A stretch of 64,000 nucleotides of DNA from Steinernema hermaphroditum. Its lineage: Eukaryota; Nematoda; Chromadorea; Rhabditida; Steinernematidae. Below the pieces are notes generated by a model. It made no database searches and was not told the origin of the DNA. It saw only the letters and a program-made list of their open reading frames with translations. This document shows, piece by piece, positions 1-11,100 of the stretch. The stretch covers positions 9,822,012 to 9,886,011 of the forward strand of contig CM059623.1 in the NCBI GenBank assembly GCA_030435675.1, written 5' to 3'. The translations under genes and the position numbers were made by a program. The stretch's first letter is position 1, and every line of letters starts with the position of its first letter.

Positions 1-63
1 GGTAAAAACTTCACAAATGCGCGCTAAGCTTATGCTTTCTTCTCGCACTGCTCCCCATGTCCA

Positions 64-330
64 TCAAAGCTTCAATGATAATGGGGCAGACTGTCGAAGC
101 GGGCTATCGGTTTCAATCACTTCCCCATCCTCGGAGATAGCAGTTATCAACCGCTCAACCTCGGCTTCTTCGTGAGAAGTATGAGCAAAATCAGGATCCA
201 GGTAAGCAGTGATTAGGTACGTCACATTCTTCAGCCGCAAACGGGAAAAGTGTTGAGCGCTTGCAACCAGAAGCGAAAAAGATGAATTTAAAAAGGTTCT
301 ATCCAAACGGTCGCGATGATAGACGCGCAC
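64..330 (-). other. Weak open frame, possibly a hAT-like transposase scrap
   Basis: An 88-codon open frame whose middle (AYLDPDFAHTSHEEAE) faintly resembles the 'LDPRF' region of hAT-family transposases. There is no second motif, no clear splice structure and no inverted repeat around it. I do not claim it is a gene; it may be a transposon remnant or chance. Confidence 0.15.
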
Positions 331-1357
331 AGGAGATCATATATCAGTGGTCTTTACAAATGAATTCCAAGCGCTTCGGGGCTCGCAAGCGCAATGCCAA
401 ATGAGTTCGACTCCGACTCGTCACTGTCCCGCACTGTCAGCAACAAGAAAGTGCGAGTCTCCGAGTCGGTGATCACCGACCAACGTCATTACTAATTCCG
501 CATTCCAAGACCATTTTCTGCACCGCTACAATTACAAACAGCGGCACAGTTAGTCATGCTGGCCCCTCTTTCATTGGTCTCGGAATATGTTCTCAAACGG
601 CGCATGACGACAGTCGTCATATCTTATCAGATAGAAATATGGTCTCGAGGTGTGGAAATACGCGGATTAGTTCAGTCTTTACACGCCGATCGGAACCATC
701 GCTCGTTTGGTTACTTTTCTATTTGTGACATAGTTCTTGGCGGAAGAGTTGCTTGGGTGAATTGGAAATTCGCTAGGTTTCTACCGTTTCCGTGATCTTA
801 ACCACCTCAATGGCACCAAGTGCTCATTGGTGCTTACCCGTGGCTACCGCCGAAACTGTTAGCAACATCGAGCCGGCCATAAATTTCCGTCAGAGTCGTA
901 AAAGGCCAATTAAGGCTACCAGAAAGGACGAATTGATAAGTGACTCCTCCTGAACAGTTCGGATTATATGGCTATGACACCGCCGTGTCACCAGTGGGCC
1001 GCGGCTAGTGCGGCGCGAATACCGAGAAACGGCTTTTGAACGCGTTTTTCAGAGCGAATTTCATTTATTCTATTTATTCACTGCGGCATATGATCACCGT
1101 GATCTTCATGTCACCTGTTTCCAACTCAAGATGTAAGTCACTTCAGAGATACCATGGACAAAATAAGAAATTTGATTTGAACAGGTCAAAGTCGTTATAA
1201 ACGATCAACAGCGTTGCAAACGCGAGTTCGCTCCCTCTAGGTCCCTGCTCGCAAGACCACTAGCCTGCCGGCGGTAAGTACACGAAATGGAGACAGCGAT
1301 AGCCCTGCGGGCTCTCCACAAAATAGGCTAAAAGTGACTCAAAAGCTGTAGAGCAGC
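331..1357. other. Stretch without recognisable gene
   Basis: No reading frame here has coding character, and I see no tRNA or repeat. A short TTTGCGAG-type GC-rich patch around 1200-1315 is the only compositional change. Confidence 0.5.
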
Positions 1358-2168
1358 GTGTGAGACGGTGTTACGATCATACCGCCAAAAATTATACCGC
1401 CAAACTTTTACCGCCAAAAATTATACCGCCAATTCACGCAATTTACCGCCACATATTTACCGCCAAATTCCAACTCTAAACTAAACTAAATATTGGGTTG
1501 ATGCATACCCCAAGACCTCACGATGTAGTCTGTAGTCTCCCCACATTTGCATGTATGCAGACCCCCATGAGATTTCAGTCAATCTGTGCCACTTTCACAT
1601 GGCTCAGTCGGTCCTTAGGAGAGTTCAAAAGGACAGCATCCTTTTGAACCGGTACTACCACTCGGAGGAAGATAGGATTGTGATGAAATCCCTGGCAAAC
1701 CTTGCCTTTGTGCCAGAGAAAAATAGAATACAAGATCAACCAATCACGTGGACTCCGCCAGCGGCTTCAAAGCTTCCGCTACCGCCATCACAACGATCAA
1801 TTGATCGATATTGTGAATCGCTACAATGAAGAAGAGGACAGTTTCGTTGGGTACTTGAGGAAGCTAGCTGTGCACAGCCAGTCCCTCCATGAATGCAGCA
1901 CTGACCCCGGAGAAGATTGCGACGATGACTCAACCGAAGAAATTATTCAAGATGACTCCAACGATTACGACCAGATATTCTAACAGATTATGCTAAATGT
2001 GTTCGTTAGTGTTGAGGTGTTAAATGTTAAATGAAAGTGGCGGTAAAAGTTTGGCGGTAAAAGTTTAGCGGTATAATTTTTGGCGGTAAAAGTTTGGCGG
2101 TATAATTTTTGGCGGTAAAAGTTTGGCGGTATAATTTTTGGCGGTATGGTCGTGTAATCGTGTGAGAC
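1358..2168. mobile_element. MULE (Mutator-like) DNA transposon with 9-bp target duplication
   Basis: The element (1367-2159) is flanked by the 9-bp direct repeat GTGTGAGAC at 1358-1366 and 2160-2168. Its ends are long inverted repeats (about 1367-1470 and 2037-2159) made of tandem 14-15 bp subunits, alternating TACCGCCAAAAATTA-type and TACCGCCAAACTTT-type units on the left and their complements on the right. The outermost 17 bases of both ends align and start with G. A 9-bp target duplication and long G-starting inverted repeats are hallmarks of Mutator-like elements, and the interior carries a fragment resembling a MULE transposase. At about 0.8 kb it is internally deleted and non-autonomous. 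Confidence 0.8.
1551..1983 (+). pseudogene. MULE transposase fragment, frame-broken
   Basis: Frame one (from 1551) reads CHFHMAQSVLRRVQKD and later LANLAFVPEKNR, matching the MULE transposase pattern C-x-F-H-x2-Q-x3-R-x-VQ followed about 40 residues on by the LAFVP motif. The similarity then jumps to another frame near 1735 (LIDIVNRYNEEEDSFVGYL), as expected of the following MULE helix. The upstream DDE core is absent. The frame change and the missing N-terminal two thirds make a functional enzyme very unlikely, unless a short intron hides the shift. Confidence 0.65.
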
Positions 2169-4436
2169 ATAGGCCAGAAAACTGTCGTTGGCGTTCAGGA
2201 AGCCCGGGTTTTATAGCGCCTCTTAGAATCTCTGCGTTTTTCCAAATTTTATCCGCTTACATATATGTGAACCGTGTAAGTTAACATGCAAAGTCGAAGA
2301 AGCACTTAATTCGGAACAGGTTGCATTTGTTGCAAGAAAACTAGGATCTGGAGAAGGAGTATCTAGAATCATTTCTTACATTCCTGCTTTTTATTGAACC
2401 TTACATTGCGACGTTCTTCGCGGAGCATCCGAAGGTCTTCGCGGAGCATCCGAAGGTCTTCGCAGAGCATCCGAAGGCGTCGGCGGGCTCGTCTTCGAAT
2501 GCGTGTCAGAGTCAGTCGCTTATTTGAATAAATGCGATGAGACGACGACGGCATTTCTAAAAAATACCTTTAAACTAGGCGAAATCAAATCAAAGTGGCG
2601 GGGCTGTTTGAACAGGGGCGTGGACACAATCGATTTCTGATAAGAAGTGTTTTCCCTGGTGGGGCGATGTAGTGCCGATTCGTCGAAAAATAGCTAAGCA
2701 GGTAGATAAACATGACCGTAGGTCGACATACTGTATTATCATTGACAGTAGTCAAAACTTCATCACGTCAAACGGCAATATGAACCAAATGCATTATAAA
2801 CTGTTAAATGACCATAGTCGGGTTTCTTCGCAACGAAGAATACAAGGGTTAGAGATGAGCAAACGGCCAGCAATCAATTATACGGTATTCTTCCACAGCC
2901 AGTTTTTGGCAGACATGCACGTGGTAGGATAGAGATGATTATAAATTTGCATCAGATCTTCAGCAGACTATAGACACGATTCATAATCGTGTTCACTTTC
3001 CTGGTCCAGCTTCTAGGTACAGCTCTTTTAATCCGCAGTGTGTGCGCAACCTACCAGAACTCTTTTAAACTCGTCCGGTAGGAGCTACATCAAAAGCACG
3101 TTCTTCATTGTGGCCAAATCTTTACGCAGACGCAAGTCGTATCTGATGATCTTCACATTTGGCTTTAGTTAACCAAAAAAACACAAAAATAGTTTTGTTT
3201 TAGTCCGCGATAAAATTATGAGCAGCGGTTATGCTCATCTGTCCTTAGCCCTTCACGGGATCATTGGCATGAAAACCGATTTTGTCAATGTCATAAATTC
3301 GCATACTGCTGCGCTGTTTAAGCATCCGAAGAGTATGCCCGCGCGATTTAATTTTTTACATTTTCGATTTACTTTTTATTTTTTTTTACATTTTTTTATT
3401 TTGCACACTTTCTGTTATTTTATTCCTGATTTTCATGCATTTGTAATTTAAAAGGCTGTTTTCTCTGGTATTTCATTCTCACCTCCTTTAGACAAAATGG
3501 CATCGATGATCTCTATCATCGCCCATTACAAGCGTGCAATATTGATTTCGGAGATTCTCAAGCTTATGAAATTCCAGTTTCTTTCTTTCTGTTCTAAATT
3601 CTTTCTATAATTCTAGAATTAACGTGTCGTGAATAAAAAGGGTATAAGCAGTTTTTCGTCTTACAGTATTTATTGCGCACCCTGCAAATGATCAGTTTTG
3701 GTCTTTCCTCCATTTGAGGCCTCTTGTCATTTTCGAAATCGAGCCACTTTTCTGTTTCTCAGAAATTTTAGCAGAAATGTTCCACATTTCCTCTTCAACG
3801 AGACTTTGAACCATGGTGTCTTTATCAGTACATGCAATGAGTGGTACGGTCCACGGAGCCTTTTTGACAAACGCGAGGACGTCGATGTTGATCCATTGAA
3901 GCTATTCGCGTTGATGTGAGTCGTATCATATCATTAAACCGACCGTTTGTTTACCGACCGTAAACCCCGCATACCCCGAATGGTACGATCCACCTTTACG
4001 AGCCGGTATATTGACATCGAAAGGCTTCTGTGCACAGGGGAAACGCCCGAGAGGAGGGTTGAAGGTGAATTCCTTAAAGAATGCACACCACGGGAAATAT
4101 TTGCAGATATTTCGATAGAATTGTTGAAATATTAAACGCGGGAAACGCACAGAATGGGCATAACCGTAGCGGATCAACTTTCAACACAGTGAGGTCGCAA
4201 TCAGTGCCGATCTTTAGACTGACATAATTCTAATCGTCTTTGAGGAGTTAATATTTAGAAGTAAAAGTCAGCTGACTTGGGTTTACACTAGAAGGCCTAG
4301 ATCCTAGCTAATTGATTAGCTTCATGAATAACGTCGGTAACTATACTTCAAATTCAAACTATTTTCAAATTGCAGAGTAAGAATTGGTTTCTGGCAGAAA
4401 GCCGGAGTCGTATTTTAGGTTCATCGCCTTCTTTTC
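2169..4436. other. Gene-poor stretch
   Basis: Apart from the 21-bp minisatellite listed separately, there is no supported gene. Several AT-rich open frames (for example at 3218 and 3698) use non-coding-like, phenylalanine-rich sequence and lack splice sites. Confidence 0.45.
2415..2477. repeat. 21-bp minisatellite, three units
   Basis: Three head-to-tail copies of a 21-base unit beginning CTTCGCGGAGCATCCGAAGG (2415, 2436, 2457), the third with one substitution. The length is a multiple of three, and on the minus strand it keeps a 61-codon frame open with the repeated heptad LREDLRM, but no other evidence supports a gene there. Confidence 0.8.
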
Positions 4437-4700
4437 ATGTTTATAAACGCGGCTGCGCGCGAATTCGCGCCGTCCACGTACTAAAAGCCAAGAAGCCCTG
4501 TGGGCGGCAAGATTGGTGCTCATGCAAAGGACTGAAACTGTCTGTGTGGATCATTGCGAACGTTCTCCGTTTGTAAGCGGGCGGTGTCGGGTTCACCTCG
4601 GGGTCCTTATTTTGTGTGGGTGTTTTCTCCGTGCGCCCGGAAATCACAGACACACACACACAAACAGACCAACGTAGCCGTCGGTTCTCCGTTTATATAT
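4437..4700 (+). repeat. Dispersed repeat family A, copy 1 (internally deleted)
   Basis: It begins near CGCGGCTGCGCGCGAATTCG and ends in GGTTCTCCGTTTATATATA. The same sequence occurs inverted at 43470-43880, and its left half again at 46350-46565. Relative to copy 2 this copy lacks about 180 internal bases. No coding capacity is seen; it behaves like a small non-autonomous mobile element. Class is not determined. Confidence 0.75.
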
Positions 4701-4891
4701 AGGGGATTTGTAGCAACATTTGGATAACTTGCCATACCATGACCTAGCTCGTATCCTTTTGTTACTTTTAAGTCTTTTTGACCCCTCCCCATCCTTTTTT
4801 TGCCTCTTCCAACTCATCCATAGCTCGTCAGCCCCTCGTCCTATTACAAATATTTATTTACAGTTACCGGCATCGCAAAGATTAAATTTGA

Positions 4892-5312
4892 TTACATTTG
4901 ATGAAAAACTTTCTGATCGTAGAAGGCCGCGTCCTGGAGGCGCCACTTCATGTCCTCGTTCTCTTTCTTGAGCTCATCCATCTGGAACCTATCGCAGGCG
5001 CGCTCAAACTCGAGACGTTCCTTGGCATCGGTCATAACTCGGAGCTAAACGAGTATTTACTGACTCCACATCTTTGTTGGCGCATCTTCGTACCTCCTGG
5101 CGAGTGGAGGCGAGCTCCTGTTTGACGGTGTATAGAGCGCGGCGAAGGTTTTCGCTTTCCGCGGCGAACCGGGCGGCCCTGGCCCGCTGCTCGCGCTCCT
5201 TCTCGCGACGGAGACGAGCCCGCTGGCGCTGTCGGAGGATCTCGGAGTTGTGTCTGTTCGGATCCGACGGGTCGTCGTCTCGGATTCTTGGCCGTCCCCG
5301 TTGAACGCTCAT
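4892..5312 (-). CDS. Small bZIP-like basic/coiled-coil protein
   Basis: Two exons (4892-5044 and 5094-5312) joined in phase 0 through a 49-bp GTACGA...TTTAG intron give 123 residues. The N-terminus has an AT-hook-like RGRPR, followed by a strongly basic stretch (residues 25-45, QRQRARLRREKEREQRARAA) and then a heptad-compatible region rich in L, E, K and R that continues through exon 2. This order suggests a bZIP-type DNA-binding dimer, but the canonical N-x7-R basic signature is not clear, so a plain coiled-coil protein is possible. The upstream frame stays open to 5501 but without coding character, so I start at the ATG at 5312. Confidence 0.6.
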
Positions 5313-6454
5313 TGCGGATGCGCCGAATCTGAAATTTCTTCTCTCATTCACCGCCTTTCCGAATGTAAAAAGGGCGAAAAGGGCGTCATGGATACGGTAC
5401 AGAGGAGCGGCGCAGCGAAAAAACGGCGCCGATTCGGGAGAAGCCAAAAAGCGAACTGAAGTGATAAGGGCCCTGTTCCTCCCTTTTTGAATGGCGACCA
5501 AGTGGCTGGTACTGCTTGCTTCTTGTGGCGAAGGCGTTATTGGGAAATTGCGTTATCAGTAGTCGACGGCAAAACAACGGTCATTACAAAAGCGTGTACA
5601 ACGTGAGATTTGCAGAGCGGCGCGTGAGTTAAGCGACGAGCTGACTGGCACTCTCCAATGAGTAGTTATTGTGAATTTCCCTTCTTGTCTTTCCGCGTCG
5701 CTCCCCCTTCTTGTCGCCACAGTGGTATGTTTACGAGCTACGGTATATTTACACATGCGTCGCTTGTGCGTGTTCTGCAAAACGGCGACATGAATTTGTT
5801 AAATTTATGGTCTTGTGATACGTGAAATAAACAAAGAAGGGTAAACAGAGGTATGCAATGGATTACGGTGCTGATCACGAGCCTTGGACGGATTAGCATA
5901 TTATTCATCTTTTGCTATTATTAATTTGTATTCATCTGGGGCCATGTGGTCTGACTGTCTTCTTGGCAAGGCTTAAGTTCCTTACCAGCCATGACGGATT
6001 GGGACGGGGCGATCATTGTACCAAGAACGACCGCTCAGTCAGCTCATTCGAACGAGCCTCGATCCGGTGGACGACCGATCGCTGGGAGCACAAATGGTAA
6101 CATGAGTTCACTTGTGGTCCCCGAAATTTCTGAGAATAGTCATACTGAATTACCTCTTTGCAATCATTCTGCATTATCCCATTCTATTATTTCAACTTTA
6201 ACATGGACATATTTGTGCCTCATATCGCCACTTTCAAGAAAGGTATATGGTAGATTCTAAATATCAGATGATATCTGAATGCAACGACGATCAAGCTTAT
6301 GGTATTTCTTCTGCTGGATGCAGTTCTATTTCTGAATCCATTTTCAAGCATTTCTGAGATATTTCTTTGCTGTTCCTCTGAAAAGTTTCCGCGTGGGCGC
6401 CCCTTTGGCATTTGAGAAACGCCTTCCGCATAAAACGGATCCATTCTGGCACCA
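5313..6454. other. Intergenic, with one possible first exon
   Basis: At 5991-6090 the plus strand has an ATG frame starting MTDWDGAIIVPRTTAQ and ending at a GTAACATG donor-like site. The first residues recall the N-terminus of MBF1/EDF1, but the diagnostic helix-turn-helix domain is nowhere nearby. It may be a first exon, a fragment or chance. The rest shows nothing. Confidence 0.2.
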
Positions 6455-6462
6455 TATAAAAG
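6455..6462 (+). promoter_or_regulatory. TATA box of the secreted-peptide gene
   Basis: TATAAAAG lies 40 bases upstream of the ATG at 6502. Spacing allows transcription to begin about 30 bases downstream, leaving a leader of roughly ten to fifteen bases. Confidence 0.6.
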
Positions 6463-6501
6463 GCGCTTCTGATCCTTTAGTTCGCAACCACCAGCGCAGC
6501 A

Positions 6502-6684
6502 ATGAAGATCTGGATCTTCTTCATGCTCTGTCTTCCTCTTCTCGTTCAATCGACTTATCTCCACGTCCCTGCGCCTAAGGATGTCGTCGATCAGTTGAGA
6601 AGCCGCCGCTTCATCGACGAACCGATTGCTCAGTGCAAGTGCGCTTTCTACCCTTGTCCTTGTCCCGGAAATCGCCGTGGATAG
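6502..6684 (+). CDS. Small secreted cysteine-rich peptide precursor
   Basis: A single-exon ATG frame of 60 codons. Residues 1-17 are a textbook signal peptide (a lysine, then WIFFMLCLPLLVQS, cleavage likely after S17). The mature part is about 43 residues: a charged stretch containing RSRRF, then a C-terminal cluster CKCAFYPCPCP ending GNRRG. Four cysteines within nine residues, next to prolines, suggest a compact disulphide-bonded peptide; the RSRR site could be a furin-type cleavage point. A TATA box upstream and an AATAAA at 6715 frame a compact transcription unit. I do not recognise a family; antimicrobial or signalling peptide is inference only. Confidence 0.65.
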   Translation: MKIWIFFMLCLPLLVQSTYLHVPAPKDVVDQLRSRRFIDEPIAQCKCAFYPCPCPGNRRG

Positions 6685-7310
6685 CTGTGTGATTCGTCGT
6701 CTTGCGTTGTGATTAATAAATTGAAAATCCTGCATATGGTATGTCATAAAACGTGCAAAGGAGTGACATTCTAGAACTACCTGCTGCCATCGTGACGTGT
6801 TTTCTGTAGAATAGGGCGGTTAGATAACGAAGACCGCGTCGCTTCCCCTCTGTCGATCTGGCAATAAGCGTACTGTATGTGATAACACATTTGCTGATTC
6901 AATTACCTGTTTTGGGACCTGTTGGGCTTATTTTCCGTCCGTTTTGAGCAAATTTGGAATCCTCCGAATCTACCAGGTCCGCGGAATTTTCCCGATACCC
7001 CATGTGTGACTGCAGCAGAACAAAAGACGGGTAGACCTATCATACAGAGGGCAAAACCTGGATTGTTTAAGAAAGCAGGACATATAGAAGGACCCAAAAT
7101 AGGGACAGACAACGATGGATTTGTCACAAATACTTGCCTTCATCATTTGGAAAAGGAACGCTCCAAAGTTACTTTTCCGTCAAGCTGTGTTTGCTGTCAC
7201 CCACCGCTCTCGCAGTCTACGTTCTCTGCGTGTTCGCTACCTTCTACTTCGTGACCCGGCCACCCTCATTTCCTTTACTCGATCCTGGACCGATTGGTCG
7301 GGAAGCAGCG

Positions 7311-7756
7311 ATGTTCTTCTCGATAGCGGGCAAAACGATCAACGACAAGTGCTGCAACGCGTGCGAGCCTGTGCCAAAGGAAGGACTTCTCAACGCGAAC
7401 AAGAAGAATCGGCAGCAGATCGCGTGCAAACGCTGCCGTTCACTCATCTTCCCCAACAACGTCGTCGGATATATCGAGGGTGCGTTTCCTCCAGATTCTC
7501 TCCCTTATCCCAACATTCAGGTGCACCAAAGGAGCTGAAGAAGATGAGCGTCGGGGGAGGAGAGAAGCTACCGAGCGAGAAGGTGAGCTGGTGGTGGTGC
7601 ACGGAGAGCGACCTCGACTTCGACACCGTTGGGTGGCAAACCATCGACGGCCAGAAGGTCCTCATGTGTGGCGACTGCGAGTTCGGACCTTTCGGATGGC
7701 GCGAGGAGGACAACAAGAAGTTCTACGTGGCCGTCGAACGCGTCGCCTACATCTAA
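7311..7756 (+). CDS. Mss4/RABIF, Rab-interacting zinc-binding chaperone
   Basis: Exons 7311-7479 and 7521-7756 join through a 41-bp intron to give 134 residues. Mss4 binds nucleotide-free exocytic Rab GTPases and acts as a chaperone or weak exchange factor in the cytosol. Diagnostic features are the two zinc-binding pairs, CKRC (about residue 38) and CGDC (about 104), and the highly typical DCEFGPFGW block followed by FYVAVERVAY at the C-terminus. The family is usually near 120 residues, so the model is full length. Upstream frames stay open but have no ATG in frame nearby; the ATG at 7311 is therefore chosen, and the first 30 residues are the least certain part. Confidence 0.85.
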
Positions 7757-8138
7757 ATCTAGGATCTGTACGTCCCCTGAACCCAATAAATTCAATTGTC
7801 ACCCCTCTAGTCCTACCGTTAACTTGCGGTTAAAGCTCGGCCTAATAATTTATCAAAATCAGGTTCCAAAAATTTCAACATATTTCAGCCAATAGATAAA
7901 TTCCCGACCGTGGAGTGGCCACAAATAGTAGAACAATGAGGGCAGCAAGACAATACAGGAAGGATAAGAGGAAAACAGTCAACAATCTGATACAGATCTA
8001 AACCGGAAGGATTAGTGAGAGTAGACGGCGTCCAGCGATGGACAAGACGTGAGGAGTGATATTGCGAAGTGTGTACAGATTATACAGAGTAAAGTATCGT
8101 TTCAAATGTGAAACGCAACGCTGTAGGACAGGAGTAAT
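7757..8138. other. Convergent 3' ends, no gene
   Basis: The spacer between the Mss4 stop and the ogt stop holds an AATAAA at about 7786 for Mss4 and no other recognisable element. Confidence 0.5.
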
Positions 8139-11100
8139 CTACTCGTTCGTGATGTGATCAGGTGAAAGTCCCTCTTCGTACCGCCTCCAAATCTTGTGGT
8201 ACAGGTGCTCGAGATCAGTGCAATACTGCTTGCAGTTGAACAATGTCGACGTCGTCCGCGCCTTCCAAACCTTCGCGCGTGTTTGACTCAAACTGAAACA
8301 CATCCTATATCGGAGGAGTCCAGAGGCACAAGAACTTACTAGTTGCTGTCGACTCCTAGCCTCACGGCGATGCGAACGTAGTCCTCTCGATCTTTCGCGA
8401 CCAGCTCAGGGCATCCGAGTGCCACGAGCTGGCTAGAGGCTACCCGCGATGCCAAAGTTTCCACTAGAAGACAATTGTGATAAAATGGAGTTTTCGGGAG
8501 GTTACTTACAAGGCATGGTGATCATAGGCGTTCCGGTCCAGAGAATGTCCATTCCAGTAGTGTGTCCATTGCAGAGGGGTGTGTCAAGGCACACGTCGGC
8601 GAGCTGGCCTCTTCTCACGTGCTCCTCCTTGGCAGCGACATTCGAGAAGACGATTCTGTTGGGTTCGACGCCTCGCTCCGCGCAGAACTTCATCACGTTT
8701 ATCTCACCGTGCATGGGGAATCGCAGCAGCCAGAGGACGCTGTTCGGCACCTGTTTCAGCACTTTGCACCACATGTCGAGAGTCAGAGGATCGATCTTGT
8801 ACAGCTGGTTGAAGTTACAGTATACGATAGCATCCTCGGGAAGTCCGTACTGCTGTCGGCTGGTAACGAGAATCGTTTGGGGCACTTCTTCTCCCGTGGC
8901 GGCCTTCACATGCGTCTGGAAAGGATCGAGTATAAAGACTCGCCAAAATGGAATTTTCACCTGGCTCAGAGTAGTGAGTCCATTTTGCACTGGAACACCT
9001 TCGACGTTGGCGGCGATCATGCCCGATCCAATCATCTGCTTGAGGGGCTCAGTCGTGGGCACTTCGACGACGGGAACGACGACTTCAGTCTTCTTGACTT
9101 CACGTTCTGGGCCATGAGGCACTTCGGCTTGTCGAACGAACGGCTTCACGTCGGCCTTCGAGAGCAGAGGCTCCAGGTTGGTTGCGTTGACCACGGTTAC
9201 AGTATCTTTCTTCTCGCTGACGTCCTCTCCCTTCTCCTTCAGGATGACGCGTTCAGTCAAGTGTTTCAGCATCTGTGCGTGGTCGCCGATGAAGAAAGTG
9301 TGCGGCATATAGGCGAGCTTCTCGGTGTAGGCATGCGCGAGATTCAACGGCGACGTAACCGGGTCGGTGATAATGTAGTCCATGAAGGAGGCTCCAGATG
9401 TGCCAGGGTATCCGAGCCACATAACCTGGACCGGCGCCGGTCGCAGAGCGAAGATCTCGTTGCGAGCGCCCTTCGTGTATCCGTTCATGTTGATGAGAAT
9501 ATGGATTCCGTCGGCGTTGATACGGTCCGCGGCCGATCCGTTGCATGGAACCTGGTTCAGATCTACGAAATGCTCCGATTCGTTCATAATCTTTTGACGG
9601 AAGTTGGTGCCATCGTCGGGAGAGAGCGCGTAGCAGAAGACCTCAACTAGGGAGCGATCATGCATTCCAGGGATCGACTGCATCAAGTGACTCGTCGGGT
9701 GGTTCCCGAAATCAGACGATACGTATCCGATTCGAAGCCGTTGTCCGTTCTTCAGGCTCAAGCGGTCCGGATACCGGTAGGCAGGCTTCCTGAGCGCTGT
9801 CACCTTCTCGATGCAGAGCTGCGCATGCTTCGCTGCGATGGCGATTCTTTGCTGATGCGTCAGAGGGTAGAGCATCGAGTGATGTGGGTGAACAGATGGA
9901 AGCCGTTTCGTCTTCAGCTGCTCTTCGACGATGTTCACGAGCCTCTGCATTCGGTTATCATAGTCGGCCCATTCGCAAATTATTTGGAGACAGTGCGCCA
10001 GATTGCAGAAGGCGTCCGGGAAGTCGGGCCGGATCTTCAGCGCGTTCGTGAATTCGATGATTGCCTCCGGAATGGCTCCAGTGTCCTATAATCACAGCTC
10101 CATAACTCCGAAATTTCTCCATCATTTTACCTTATGAATACTCGCGAGATTGCTGTGAGCATCCGCAAAAAGAGGATTGATCTGTATGGCTCTCTGGTAG
10201 CACTGAATCGCGTTGGCGACATCGCCCATTTCCTTCAGAGTGTTGCCCATATTAGAGTAGGCGTCAGCGAAAGTGGGCGAGATTCTAATCGCCTCCTTGT
10301 AGTGCATGATAGCGTCATTCAGTTTGCCCTGTTGTTGAAGAATCGAAGCGAGATTGCTGTGTGCAGCGGCGAACTCGGGATAGATCTAAACGAACACCGT
10401 TCAGAAGAGTGCACCCCGTATCGCCCACCTCTAAAGCCTTCAGGTAGAGCGTCGTAGCTTCTTCAACCTTTCCCTGCTCACGTTTGATATTAGCGAGATT
10501 GTTCTGAGAGTCAGCGTGAGTGGGGCACAACTTCAGCGCGGTGTTATACGCCGCCTCGGCTTCATTGACAAGGCCCTTGTCCTTCAGAGCGTTGGCGAGA
10601 TTGCAGTACGCATCTGGGAAGTTCGGCTGTAGTTCAATGGCTTTACGATAGTGATCTATGGCAAGATCGATGTTTCCTTGCTCGTAGTTGACACACGCAA
10701 GGTTGCCAAGCACAACAGCGTGGTTTGGAGATAGCGCGAGCGCTCTGTGATACGCTGCGGCGGCTCTGAAATTGTTCAATATTAACTTGCCACTTGGAAT
10801 GGATTCAATACCTGTCAAAAATCTTCGCTTCTTTGAGCACATTTCCAAGATTAATGTAGGCATCAAGGAAGTTCGGATCCAGCTGGATGGCCTTTTCAAA
10901 GTGGTGGATGGCCAGCCAGAGCTCATTTTGGGCGTTAAAAACGCATCCGAGATTCGACCAGGCGACGGCAAACTGGGGCTGCGTTTCGATAGCCCTTAGA
11001 TAACACGCCTAAAGAGAGATTTTAATCACACTGGAATAGAATTTCCTTCTTCAAGAAGTTTATTTTGCACGCCGCGCAGTGTGTGTACATGTGCAATAGT

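Noticed and set aside
6220..6747. 175-codon minus-strand frame with MPKGRPRGNFSEEQQRN, faintly like an AT-hook plus homeodomain start
   Set aside because: It runs antisense through the secreted-peptide gene and its UTR, no helix-3 homeodomain motif follows, and there is no compatible splice partner.
8562..9650. 362-codon plus-strand frame
   Set aside because: It is the exact antisense of the large catalytic exon of OGT; the minus strand has unmistakable homology.
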